Part shown: in pieces, positions 1 to 7,322 of the stretch
How the letters are laid out: every line of letters begins with the position of its first letter
Numbering within the stretch: the first letter of the stretch is position 1
Source: Pseudomonadota bacterium
Lineage (GTDB): Bacteria; Pseudomonadota; Alphaproteobacteria; Rhizobiales; Devosiaceae
DNA: 16,527 nt
Direction: 5' to 3'
Assembly (NCBI GenBank): GCA_023433775.1
Contig: JAEYTY010000058.1
Location: forward strand, 1 to 16,527
Translations under genes and position numbers: made by a program
Notes under the pieces: model-generated
Told to the model about the DNA's origin: nothing
Database searches by the model: none
Seen by the model: only the letters and a program-made list of their open reading frames with translations

Positions 1-159
1 GAGGAGTGTTTGCCAGACTCCTTCAATGGGCGCGGGCGGAACGAGCGGCATTTCGGGCTGCACCGGCACTTGCGCCAGGACGCCAGCGGCAAGGCTCCAG
101 CCCAGCGCAATGACCAATCCGGCCCGAACCAGCTTCCGCAACCCGCCGACACTGCTCAT
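1..159 (-). CDS. Partial secreted protein of unknown function (N-terminal end only)
   Basis: Only the first 53 codons are in the window; the rest lies beyond base 1. The ATG at 157-159 is preceded on the minus strand by a GGAG ribosome-binding site. The protein begins with a basic stretch (GLRKLVRAG), then a hydrophobic core (LVIALGWSLAAGVLA) ending in a plausible signal-peptidase site. The next part is proline-rich (VPVQPEMPLVPPAPIEGVWQ). It is therefore probably exported. No domain is recognisable in so short a piece. It reads away from the tRNA-Ser and is likely part of the chromosomal flank rather than the mobile element. Confidence 0.6.
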   Translation of the reverse strand, partial: MSSVGGLRKLVRAGLVIALGWSLAAGVLAQVPVQPEMPLVPPAPIEGVWQTLL

Positions 160-340
160 CTCAGCTCCGCCATTGTGGAGGTGTGACCCTCGCGCCGGTC
201 CCACGCGCGATTCGTCAGAAAGTTCGCCGCTACATTGCCGCGAAACGCGCAGGCTACCAAGTCAATTGCAGGGCGCCGGCGCCCGGGCGCGGCAGACGGG
301 GATCACGCCGCGCGAATATGGGACCCATCCCAAAAACCAC

Positions 341-369
341 TTGCTATCCCCCGGAGGCCCCGCTATCCA
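341..369 (+). promoter_or_regulatory. Sigma-70-type promoter of tRNA-Ser
   Basis: A TTGCTA -35 element (341-346) and a TATCCA -10 element (364-369) are separated by exactly 17 bases. The -10 ends 9 bases before the mature tRNA starts at 379, so transcription would begin just before the tRNA. Spacing and position fit a housekeeping promoter. It is judged by eye only. Confidence 0.5.
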
Positions 370-378
370 CCCCGTGAC

Positions 379-468
379 GGAGAGGTGGCCGAGTGGTCGA
401 AGGCACACCCCTGCTAAGGGTGCAGATGGGCAACTGTCTCGAGGGTTCGAATCCCTTCCTCTCCGCCA
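379..468 (+). tRNA. tRNA-Ser (anticodon GCU)
   Basis: This is a 90-nt class II tRNA. The acceptor arm pairs GGAGAGG (379-385) with CCTCTCC (458-464), followed by discriminator G465 and an encoded CCA (466-468). The anticodon stem CACCC/GGGTG (406-410/418-422) encloses the loop CTGCTAA, with GCT at 413-415, reading serine AGC/AGU codons. A long variable arm follows, as expected for serine, then a T arm with GGTTCGAATCC. The 3' end of a tRNA is a classic integrase attachment site. The integrase 123 bp downstream suggests this gene is the insertion target and that the element supplied or preserved its 3' end. Confidence 0.97.
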
Positions 469-591
469 GTTTCCAGAAACTCATTGTTTTCAGCGATTTA
501 GGCTCCCGGAGAATTTTCGGGACTCATACACATGCATGATGCTTGTGTCGTTCCGTTCTCCGGCCCCTTGGCTCTGGAATCGGAGACGAGC

Positions 592-2400
592 ATGGCGGCC
601 AAGTGCGCCTATGTGGAAAAGGTTGGTGCAGTCTATTATGTGCGCAAGCGAATCCCCCGCGCCTGGAGCGGACGGGGGGAGGGCGAAGTCGTGCGCATGT
701 CGCTACGGACCAAGGACCGGGTGACGGCGATCAAAAGAGGGCTGGAGGCGCTGGCCGTGTTCGAAGAATTGCTGCAGATGAAGCCGAAGGATGCGCTGAT
801 GCATTTGACGCGCCGGCTCATCGGCGAACAGATGCTGCGGCCCGAAGCGATGACTGGGGAGGACTTGACCCGGCGTCGGGCGCTGGAGAGCGTGGGTGCC
901 AGGATCATCAAACGGGCCCGCCAGGATCTTAACCTTGGGGAGAACTTGGACGGCATCTACCAGGAATTGGTTCATTTCAACCGGGCCACGGTTGAAGGCG
1001 AGGCCATCTATGGTCGGCTGTCACCGGAGGAAAGGGTCCAACGCGGTGGAGGTAGCCGCGTGATCGACTTGTCCGGCTTCGATGCGGTGCTGGCGGAACT
1101 CGGCGCTGGGAAGACCGCAAGCCCGGTGACGAGTGCAGCCAATATTTCTACTCCTGCTGACGGTCCCCGCGCACAGTCGGAACCGGTACAGCGCCCCGAT
1201 CTTGCACCGGTGGCCGCAGAAGCCAAGGTATCAACGCCTGCGACCTATACATTGCGCTATCTTATGAAGGACTATTTCAAACGGGGCGGTAAGAAGACCG
1301 GATCGGATAATCGCTCTAATGTCGAACGCGCGGTGAAACTGTTCGAGGACCTGTGTCCCGAGGTTAAAACAGTGGCCGTGATGAACCTCGACCTAGAACT
1401 TTGGGATCAGCTTTACGAGTTCGTGCAGGAGCTTCCGCGATTGCGCGGACAGGCAACGCCCACCGATCTCGTTGCCTTCACCCGCGAGATGCAGGCGGAA
1501 AGCGACGACTATCCCAGGCTTGCCGCTTCCACGCTCAACTCCAATTATCTTGGCGCCATCACGCGCATGGTCAGTCATGGCAACAAGCGGCGCTTCTTCA
1601 TGTGGCAGGCGCCCTCCATGGTCATCCCCGAGGGCAAGCGCGCGACCAAAAGCCGTGCCAAGGCGCCCTTCTCACCCGAGGAAATCACCGCGGTCACGTC
1701 CTGTCCCGTGTATCTGGGCAGCGCCTCGCGCCATCATCGCTATCAGCCGGGTTCGACCATCTATGCGGATGATCACATCTATTGGTCACCGCTGATTGCC
1801 ATGCATACCGGTATGCGGGTGACCGAAATCGGACTCTTGCGGCCCGAGCAATTGCAGACCTGGTTTGGCCAGCCGACCATCGTGCTTGAACTCGACGGCG
1901 ACGAGGGTGATGCACTGGGTCAAGAGGGTTACAAGACCAGCAATGCCGTCCGGCGCGTTCCGATCCATCCGCAACTGGTCGAGCTCGGCTTTCTCGATTT
2001 CTGGCGCAGCCAGGAGAGTGCTGGCGCAAAGCGCCTGTTCCCGAACTGGACGCAACATATCAAGGGCGGCAAGGACGGCAGGCCGGAAGTGCATTACGAG
2101 GCGGACTTCTTCAACACCCATCGTATCAAATGGGGTGTTCCGTCGTATCGTAGCGCCAAGCTGACATTCCACTCTTTCCGCGGCTTTTTTATTCAGGCCT
2201 GTCATGATGCCGGGATTGATCCGTATACGATCCTCAAATGGGTTGGGCATGACGAGGAGACCGAAGGCAAGACAAGCGAGGTTCACCGCAACTACCTGAG
2301 CCAGGACCTTACGCAGGAAGAGGTCACCGAAATTGCCAAGGTGAAAGTGCCAGTCGGACCGATCGTGACGTTTCTGGACTGGCTGAAAGGTCAGAACTAA
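592..2400 (+). CDS. Tyrosine-type site-specific integrase
   Basis: This 602-aa protein is a phage-type integrase that would catalyse recombination between the element and the tRNA-Ser attachment site. The C-terminal catalytic domain shows the residues expected: Arg409 in GMRVTEI, His527 and Arg530 in HSFR, His553 in WVGHDE, and the nucleophile Tyr568 in HRNYLSQ. The N-terminus (MAAKCAYVEKVGAVYYVRKRIP) resembles the short N-terminal domain common in large proteobacterial integrases of the DUF6538 type. I chose the ATG at 592 because a GGAG site lies about 7 bases upstream and the protein then begins at that conserved N-terminus. An in-frame ATG at 532 would add 20 unlikely residues. The gene lies just after tRNA-Ser and points into the element. 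It appears intact, and a second recombinase-like gene follows 109 bp downstream. Confidence 0.92.
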   Translation: MAAKCAYVEKVGAVYYVRKRIPRAWSGRGEGEVVRMSLRTKDRVTAIKRGLEALAVFEELLQMKPKDALMHLTRRLIGEQMLRPEAMTGEDLTRRRALESVGARIIKRARQDLNLGENLDGIYQELVHFNRATVEGEAIYGRLSPEERVQRGGGSRVIDLSGFDAVLAELGAGKTASPVTSAANISTPADGPRAQSEPVQRPDLAPVAAEAKVSTPATYTLRYLMKDYFKRGGKKTGSDNRSNVERAVKLFEDLCPEVKTVAVMNLDLELWDQLYEFVQELPRLRGQATPTDLVAFTREMQAESDDYPRLAASTLNSNYLGAITRMVSHGNKRRFFMWQAPSMVIPEGKRATKSRAKAPFSPEEITAVTSCPVYLGSASRHHRYQPGSTIYADDHIYWSPLIAMHTGMRVTEIGLLRPEQLQTWFGQPTIVLELDGDEGDALGQEGYKTSNAVRRVPIHPQLVELGFLDFWRSQESAGAKRLFPNWTQHIKGGKDGRPEVHYEADFFNTHRIKWGVPSYRSAKLTFHSFRGFFIQACHDAGIDPYTILKWVGHDEETEGKTSEVHRNYLSQDLTQEEVTEIAKVKVPVGPIVTFLDWLKGQN

Positions 2401-2509
2401 GGGCGAATTGTGGCCGACACCGAGGGCGTGACAATGTCCTTGTGAGTTTCGCTCGGGCAGAAAATAATGAGGCCGAAAATAAGTAGGTCATTCCCCGCGA
2501 GGCACTCTC

Positions 2510-3610
2510 ATGTCTGTTGCCAACGACATTCACGCCAACGCTATCGCCTTGCTCCACCGTCTGCCCGAGCCGAATCTCGCGCCGGCCAGCACTAGGCTTT
2601 ATATGACGACGCTCAAGCGGATGATGGCCGAAGACGCAGTAGAGCCGCTGCGGGCCGGTGATGCGCGCGACACATATAATGTGCGGCGCGCCGCGCTTCA
2701 CGCCGGCACCTGGATTCTGCTTCGGCATCATCTCGACGCCTTCCTTGTCGCCAGCGAAGCCGGAGACCGAACGGGTGCGCGACAGGCCCTCGATGTCCTG
2801 GAACGCATCGTCTCCCGCTGCGGCCCAGCGATCGAGCGCGATCCGCCCATGGATCGGGACCAATCGAGTTTCGCGGGTCCGCCTTCGCGCTGGACCGAGG
2901 CCGAGGGGCCAAAACCCCGGCGTGGCAAGGCCAGCAAGAAGCATGTGCTCAAGTTCCTTCCCGCTGACTGGACTGAGCGCATCTGGCGGGCGGCCCAGGC
3001 AGAAAACTGGAAGTATCTCGATGCCCTTGCCGTTCACATGCTGAGCCCGGTTCGGCCCGCCGAGTTCGTGCCCGGCCAGCGCGAAGGGCGATTCGTCGAT
3101 GGCATAAAAGTTCAGCTCGATGGCGATGTGCTCGTCATCGGCGTTGCACCGGTCAAATCGCATGGGGGCAAGTACGGGACCGGGGAGACGGAAATTCGGC
3201 TCGATATCCGGCATGGTCATCCCGCCATCGCCCATCTGGTGAGGTTGTGCCGCGAGGGCGGTGGGGCCATCGTCGTTTCTCTTTCTGGCACCAATTCCAT
3301 GCGGAAGGCGCTGGCGAAGCTGGGGCACAAAGTTTTGGGCGACGCAGTGGTCGTGACCGGTTACCTGTTCCGGCACCAATATCTGGCGGACCTGAAGGCG
3401 ACGGTGGGAGCCGGAACGGAGGTTGCGGAGGCAGCCGGCCATTGCACTGACCGCACTCAGGCGCGATATGGCCGGGTCGAGCATGGGCGACGGCGCGGGG
3501 AGTTCATCTCGGCAAAGGCCAAGCGTGCACCAAAGGCGACTAATATCCTGAGGGCGTTATCATTGAGAGATGCTTCTGTCCCCAAGGGTCCAGGTGGTCC
3601 GATGAGATAG
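2510..3610 (+). CDS. Divergent tyrosine-recombinase-like protein
   Basis: This 366-aa protein shows the tyrosine-recombinase layout in its C-terminal half: Arg182 in SPVRPAEF, then a YLFRHQ box (Tyr285, Arg288, His289), His311 in AAGHCTDRT, and Tyr320 in QARYGR. The spacing from GH to the candidate nucleophile is right. The usual His of the HxxR box is replaced by Tyr285, so activity may be altered. The first 150 residues look like a helical core-binding region with a basic linker (PRRGKASKK). The start is the ATG at 2510, with a weak GAGG upstream. It is probably co-transcribed with the upstream integrase and may be a partner recombinase or accessory factor of the element. The family call is from motifs only. 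Confidence 0.7.
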   Translation: MSVANDIHANAIALLHRLPEPNLAPASTRLYMTTLKRMMAEDAVEPLRAGDARDTYNVRRAALHAGTWILLRHHLDAFLVASEAGDRTGARQALDVLERIVSRCGPAIERDPPMDRDQSSFAGPPSRWTEAEGPKPRRGKASKKHVLKFLPADWTERIWRAAQAENWKYLDALAVHMLSPVRPAEFVPGQREGRFVDGIKVQLDGDVLVIGVAPVKSHGGKYGTGETEIRLDIRHGHPAIAHLVRLCREGGGAIVVSLSGTNSMRKALAKLGHKVLGDAVVVTGYLFRHQYLADLKATVGAGTEVAEAAGHCTDRTQARYGRVEHGRRRGEFISAKAKRAPKATNILRALSLRDASVPKGPGGPMR

Positions 3611-3717
3611 GTGCCATCAGAGGATTGCCCCGTTGGAGATGCCGACCCGCCATCTCTTTGGTTGGTCGCAATAGCGCCGGCGTGGACGATTCCATCGTCT
3701 GGCCAGTAGTCGCAGGC

Positions 3718-3759
3718 ATGCTAGAATTCAAGCAAGCTACCCTGCTTGAATGCTAGCAT
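3718..3759. repeat. Imperfect 17-bp inverted repeat beside the par operon
   Basis: The left arm (3718-3734) and right arm (3743-3759) are complementary at 16 of 17 positions, around an 8-base spacer. Both arms carry ATGCTAG, and the right arm contains the palindrome ATGCTAGCAT. It starts 17 bp past the stop codon of the RHH gene. The stem is not GC-rich and no T-tract follows in either direction, so a simple terminator is a poor fit. Because the same core recurs upstream of parA, a DNA-binding site (operator or centromere-like site) is the better guess. Confidence 0.6.
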
Positions 3760-3775
3760 TATAGCAATCGGAGCC

Positions 3776-4015
3776 TCACTTCCGGTCCACACGCGATGAG
3801 TGTGGAACGTCGCGACCATAGTGGCTCAGCAGCAGGGCCAGTGCCTCGTGCATCAACGCCTCCATCGGCTTGTCCGCGTCCAGCGCGAGCTGCTTTAGGG
3901 CCTTGCGCTGAGATTTACTGTACCGTACCAGCACTGGCGCAACTGCTTGGACATTGTCGCCGGGGACGAATTGATGTGGCTCCTCCCCCACCAGCCCACG
4001 CTCGAATCGGCTCAT
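3776..4015 (-). CDS. Small ribbon-helix-helix protein, ParA partner
   Basis: This 79-aa protein has a basic strand-like segment (PVLVRYSKSQRKAL) followed by two predicted helices (KQLALDADKPMEALMHEALALLLSHYG, about residues 38-65). The layout matches antitoxin-like ribbon-helix-helix proteins that sit beside ParA genes on plasmids and integrative elements. Such proteins bind repeated operator DNA and act as the centromere-binding partner and repressor. Its ATG (4013-4015) overlaps the parA stop codon as ATGA, so the two are translationally coupled. It is the last gene of a two-gene minus-strand operon and ends next to a long inverted repeat that it might bind. The RHH fold is inferred from sequence pattern, and the partner role from context. 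Confidence 0.7.
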   Translation of the reverse strand: MSRFERGLVGEEPHQFVPGDNVQAVAPVLVRYSKSQRKALKQLALDADKPMEALMHEALALLLSHYGRDVPHSSRVDRK

Positions 4016-4860
4016 GACGTTCTCCGTTTTATGGTCTGCAACACGCGGTGCCAGAGAACCAAGTATTCGGCCGAGGCGGGGCCGGCGGGTTCGAACTCGA
4101 TGATACCACGACCTAAGGCAGTCGCGGTGACAATAGGTTGACGCGCGGTTATCTGCCCCGACCAGATATGACTTGTCCGGGTCTGCAGAGACTTGCGCGC
4201 GTCGCGCATCGCGGGATTGTCGATCATTTCACGCCGGGGTGCGGCGGAACTGAGAACAACGAGATAGGGCGCCTGGTGGACCTCGAGATGACGAATCCAC
4301 TGCTGGGCGGTGGCGAGGTCGAACAAGGAAGGGCGAGCGAGCAGAAGGAACTGGTCGGTGGACCGAACAAGTGCAGGCCAAGCCTCGCCAGGCTGCTGGG
4401 GGTGGTCGACGAGAATGAGGTGGAACCCCTCCTTCCTGCCTTCACTGCAACTGGTCTCGATCTTATTGTACTCACACGCTCTAACGGTGATGTGAGGGTC
4501 ATCACCGCGTGCTTTTGACCAGGAAGAAACAGAGCGCTGCCGGTCACAATCAAGCACCAGGGTGCGAAGTCCCTTTGCCGCAGCGATGACCGCGAACTGG
4601 GTGGTGGCCGTGCTTTTGTTCGCCCCACCTTTGCCGACAAAGCAAAGGGTCGGGCAGGTCTTGAATTGCCATGGGCGACGATGGATCAAACGCAGTGCCG
4701 CCAGCAACAGGCGCTTGTCAAGCGAAGGGTCGTACGCTCCTTCACGTTGGAGCAGACTGCGAGCCACCTCGACATCGGTGAGCGGCGTTTCGCTCTGGCC
4801 TCTCCCGAAAAGGGCAGCGACCGCCTGGGCCGCGCTTGCTGGACTAATCTCTATCTTCAT
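4012..4860 (-). CDS. parA: ParA-family partition ATPase with a variant Walker A
   Basis: This 282-aa protein is a ParA/MinD-type ATPase, expected to drive segregation or maintenance of the element together with a DNA-binding partner. The deviant Walker A is at residues 76-84 (GKGGANKST), where the usual KGGxGKS/T glycine is replaced by Asn81. The A' segment LVLDCDRQRSVSSW follows at about 101-114, and Walker B is HLILVDHPQ (Asp152), with His in place of the usual Thr after Asp. The signature Lys77 and catalytic Lys82 are present. About 70 residues precede the ATPase core. I prefer the ATG at 4860, which has GGAG about 10 bases upstream, over a GTG at 4884. The stop overlaps the RHH gene start. 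A chromosomal-type ParA would normally pair with ParB, so the RHH partner points to a mobile element. Confidence 0.87.
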   Translation of the reverse strand: MKIEISPASAAQAVAALFGRGQSETPLTDVEVARSLLQREGAYDPSLDKRLLLAALRLIHRRPWQFKTCPTLCFVGKGGANKSTATTQFAVIAAAKGLRTLVLDCDRQRSVSSWSKARGDDPHITVRACEYNKIETSCSEGRKEGFHLILVDHPQQPGEAWPALVRSTDQFLLLARPSLFDLATAQQWIRHLEVHQAPYLVVLSSAAPRREMIDNPAMRDARKSLQTRTSHIWSGQITARQPIVTATALGRGIIEFEPAGPASAEYLVLWHRVLQTIKRRTS

Positions 4861-4893
4861 CGGTGCCGCTCCGGAAAAATGCACATAGGCACG

Positions 4894-5030
4894 ATGCTAG
4901 GGCAGGGACCGGCATTAGAAAAATGTATTTTTGTAGAGAAAATCAGGAACTTGGCGATGGCCCCGTATTCACTGGACAAAGCAACAGTCGGAATAACACC
5001 GGCCAGTCGCTAGCATGCTTGCATGATAGC
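4894..5030. repeat. ATGCTAG motif and CTAGCAT palindrome upstream of parA
   Basis: An ATGCTAG copy lies at 4894-4900. A near-perfect inverted repeat spans 5009-5030, with arms GCTAGCATGC and GCATGATAGC matching at 9 of 10 positions around a TT spacer. The same core occurs in the inverted repeat past the 3' end of the operon. Between the copies is an AT-rich stretch (4919-4932, AAAAATGTATTTTT) unlike the surrounding GC-rich DNA, which may contain the parA promoter. Together these look like operator or partition sites for the RHH protein. Confidence 0.5.
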
Positions 5031-5130
5031 TGATCGGTCGCGAGAAGGGCGATTGCGCAGCGTTGAGGGGTGGCTAAATCTGATCTGCATTTGGTTACTG
5101 GACATACCCCAAGTAAACTGTACCACCCGA

Positions 5131-5162
5131 TCGACCTGGAGCGTACTCCCTACGGAGAAGGT
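5131..5162 (+). promoter_or_regulatory. MerR-type promoter-like element (weak call)
   Basis: TCGACC (5131-5136) could be a -35 and GAAGGT (5157-5162) a -10, separated by 20 bases. MerR-family promoters have unusually long 19-20 bp spacers filled by a dyad. Here the spacer holds CGTA/TACG arms (5142-5145, 5151-5154) and alternating GGAG/CTCC elements. No MerR-family regulator or metal-resistance gene is present nearby, so if genuine it is probably a relic. Confidence 0.25.
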
Positions 5163-5206
5163 GCGGCCTAGGTTTTGGCAGTTCCACGTCATGACTGTTC
5201 AGCCAC

Positions 5207-5680
5207 TCATCGGCGGCGGTGGTCCTTGTGGCATTCCAAAGGCAGTCCTGCCCCGCTGACGGTGTCGATGACGACAATCTCGTCCGGGGCCGTGATGGGC
5301 TTCGGGGTTACGACTTTTCGGCTTTGCTGAGGCAGCGGCGCGTTGGAACTGGCCCGCGACATCTGCAGGGCCAAGTTGGCAAGCCTGTCGCCGAAACCGC
5401 GCAAGGTCTAGTCCAGCTGCTTTCGCGCGGTACAATCTCGTTCGGGGTTCGGCCTGCAACCCGCTCGATTTTGTCAACGACAGAAGGGGGGCCGGTAGCC
5501 GACGGGCAGCTTTTGGTTGGTGAACATGCTGAAGCAGCCATTCGGCATGCGGTGATGAGGCAACGGCCCATTTGGCTGATGCACTTGGCGCGCTATTGCA
5601 GCCAGCGCGCAAGTCGAGGGACTCCGGTTAGGCCTGGCGATAGCATGACGGATGCTTCTCACCAATTCTCCGGCAGGCAT
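5207..5680 (-). pseudogene. Possible frameshifted gene remnant
   Basis: Read on the minus strand, an ATG frame starts at 5680 (MPAGELVRSIRHAIARP) and runs into a run of six identical bases (5486-5491). Past it, a different frame gives protein-like sequence (VVDKIERVAGRTPNEIVPRE). The first frame then resumes (LRGFGDRLANLALQMSRAS) and continues to a TGA at 5207-5209. One extra base in the homopolymer and one missing base near 5410 would join the pieces into about 155 residues. No ribosome-binding site is evident and no family is recognised. It may be a decayed gene, or chance open frames in GC-rich DNA. Confidence 0.25.
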
Positions 5681-5715
5681 GTGCGTCTAACCGATCGGAA
5701 TCAGGAGAGCCAGTG

Positions 5716-6813
5716 ATGCACATATCAATCGCCCTTGCTATGTCTCTAATGGCCGGCGTTGCCGCCCATGCACAAGGTGTAGAACCCATTCGGGACGCTT
5801 TGACCAACATGCCGGGCCATTTGCTGAATAAGCCCAGCGCGGTTCAATTCAGCTTCGTGGACATTGCGGCGCTACGCGCACTCGGGAGTGGTGATATTGA
5901 CCCGACGTTAGCAGAGCGGGCGATAATAGGAGATGCGCTCCCGCACTTTGTCGCGCTTCGGGCTCGTGGCGGAAGCTATTGGGCCGAAAGGTCTCTCATA
6001 GCGCTGGCAAACACCCGCTATCTGGCGGCCTCCAGCCTTCAGCCTGTCATCTGGGGCCTTGATAGCGAGGACACTGCCACAGCCACGATCGCAGCTCTCG
6101 ACGCCCTCGACTTCGATGCCATCGGAAGCGAAGGCGTACTCAGTAATGTTGGGGCCAGCCATCCTGTCGACGCGGAGTCTTTGGACCCCTGGCGATATGC
6201 CGGCCGCGATACGTCATACATTGCAGCCAAGGGCAACGTGATCATCCAGGCGATAGCACCGCGACTCGTTGAGGCGACGCTCCGTGATGAGCCCGATATG
6301 GGCGACAGTGACGTCGTCAATGCGGCCCTCGGCGGTATCGAGGCGGCGCTTGGAGATGGGACGCTGGTACAGGCCATGCTGATAACCCCTCTCATGGGCC
6401 TCGGCGGCACAGACAGAGAGATGCTGCTCAATGGGCGGCCAACCCTCGAGGAAATGCGCGAGAAGCTAGAGGCCGAGCTGCAGCCTGGAACGGAAGGCAT
6501 TCCTTCCTACCTCGGCGGATTCATCGCCGACGCTCAAGGGGAGCAGCCAAGCGTCATGATCTCACTTGCATATCCCGACTGCGCCATCGCCGAGCGCGCT
6601 GCCGCGCATATGGCCGATCGCTGGGCCAACATTAAGCGCGATGATGTGCGGGGGGATTTAGAGTACGAAGTTATCCAGGCATCGAGCGGTCTGTGCGCCG
6701 CAACCCTGAATGTGACTGACGCCAGCACGGACGACCTCAGCAACCCCACCTTCGATGCTTTCATTCGGTTTCGCCATCACTTCGAAGTCCTTCAAATCGG
6801 CAGGTCTGAGTGA
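5716..6813 (+). CDS. Secreted protein, paralogue of the gene at 10421-11551
   Basis: This 365-aa protein has a clear Sec signal peptide (hydrophobic ISIALAMSLMAGVAAHA, likely cut near AHA-QG). I do not recognise the mature domain, but it aligns along its length with the minus-strand protein at 10421-11551. Shared blocks include IWGL, DPWR/TPWR, VIIQ, VQAML, IPSY/LPPY followed by IAD, SLAY-DC, DRW, LCAATL-VT, FDA and LQIG. Two cysteines (in YPDC and LCAATL) are conserved and may form a disulfide in the periplasm. The ATG at 5716 has an AGGAGA site 7 bases upstream; a GTG just before it is less likely. It is monocistronic or leads the small secreted gene 153 bp downstream. Confidence 0.85.
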   Translation: MHISIALAMSLMAGVAAHAQGVEPIRDALTNMPGHLLNKPSAVQFSFVDIAALRALGSGDIDPTLAERAIIGDALPHFVALRARGGSYWAERSLIALANTRYLAASSLQPVIWGLDSEDTATATIAALDALDFDAIGSEGVLSNVGASHPVDAESLDPWRYAGRDTSYIAAKGNVIIQAIAPRLVEATLRDEPDMGDSDVVNAALGGIEAALGDGTLVQAMLITPLMGLGGTDREMLLNGRPTLEEMREKLEAELQPGTEGIPSYLGGFIADAQGEQPSVMISLAYPDCAIAERAAAHMADRWANIKRDDVRGDLEYEVIQASSGLCAATLNVTDASTDDLSNPTFDAFIRFRHHFEVLQIGRSE

Positions 6814-6966
6814 CAGCAAACCTTTCTACCACCGAGAGGCTTTGCCTGGTCGCGATGGCCTCCACCTGTCCGATGCCGTGGTGAGGAACGACTGCGCGAA
6901 CCGACCAAGACTTCCGAGTTGCCAAGCGTCCAATAGGGGGAATGGACTCAAACTGGAGAAACGCAA

Positions 6967-7293
6967 ATGCGATGTCCCATATCAGCCCTGCTGGCCGCCT
7001 CTGTATCATTGGCCTCCCCGGCAATGGCCTTTGATGCTGGCGGATTCGCATTCCAACAGCATCAACATCAACTGTTGCAGCAGCAGACCGCGCCCAACAA
7101 CATCACCAGGCACCCGCAGCAGCCCGCCGACAGCAGGGCCGCCAAGGTTCAGGCACTCAAGGCGCAATACATGGAGCAGCTGCGGCCCGAATACGAACGG
7201 CGCGTGCATCGTGATGGTCCGAGCGCTGCCAATGAATGGCTGACGCAGGAGGCCTACCGAATTGGACAGAAGGTCGCTGAAATGGTGCAGTAG
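6967..7293 (+). CDS. Small Gln/His-rich secreted protein
   Basis: This 108-aa protein begins with a signal peptide (ISALLAASVSLASPAMA, cut near AMA-FD). The mature N-terminus is rich in glutamine and histidine (FQQHQHQLLQQQ), followed by a charged, probably helical C-terminal half (AAKVQALKAQYMEQLRPEYERRV). There are no cysteines after the signal peptide. GGAG lies 8 bases before the ATG. No family is recognised. The His/Gln run could bind metal or be a flexible linker; neither is shown. It lies between a large secreted protein and an ECF sigma factor on the same strand. Confidence 0.75.
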   Translation: MRCPISALLAASVSLASPAMAFDAGGFAFQQHQHQLLQQQTAPNNITRHPQQPADSRAAKVQALKAQYMEQLRPEYERRVHRDGPSAANEWLTQEAYRIGQKVAEMVQ

Positions 7294-7322
7294 CCTTTCT
7301 GCTTGACCCGGAAATCAGGTGA

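Larger units (their letters stand above)
4885..5715. other. About 830 bp without a convincing intact gene
   Basis: Open frames exist on both strands, but none has a ribosome-binding site, a recognisable domain and a clean length. From left to right I see the AT-rich parA upstream region, the CTAGCAT palindrome, a MerR-type promoter-like dyad, and a stretch resembling a broken minus-strand gene. Everything after that belongs to the leader of the secreted-protein gene starting at 5716, whose AGGAGA ribosome-binding site is at 5703-5708. This is the likely junction between the mobile-element genes and the exported-protein cluster. Confidence 0.5.

Noticed and set aside
271..284. 14-bp perfect GC palindrome upstream of tRNA-Ser
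   Set aside because: GGGCGCCGGCGCCC is self-complementary, but it lies upstream of the tRNA promoter with no T-tract and no clear gene to terminate; simple GC-rich composition explains it.
468..481. Small hairpin after the tRNA (AGTTT/AAACT)
   Set aside because: A 5-bp AT-rich stem is too weak to call as a terminator, and it overlaps the last base of CCA.
26..724. 232-codon plus-strand open frame crossing the tRNA
   Set aside because: It reads through tRNA-Ser and into the integrase start in another frame. A neighbouring frame ends in the tRNA-derived string EVAEWSKAHPC, a well-known artefact.
1786..2286. 166-codon minus-strand open frame
   Set aside because: It is the shadow of the integrase catalytic domain, whose active-site residues are on the plus strand.
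2324..3484. 386-codon minus-strand open frame
   Set aside because: It is antisense to the second recombinase, which has a recognisable motif order. The reverse translation shows no domain.
4088..4099. GGGTTCGAACTC, resembling a tRNA T-arm and a possible second att copy
   Set aside because: It lies inside parA, matches the tRNA 3' end over only a few bases and lacks the acceptor-stem sequence and CCA.
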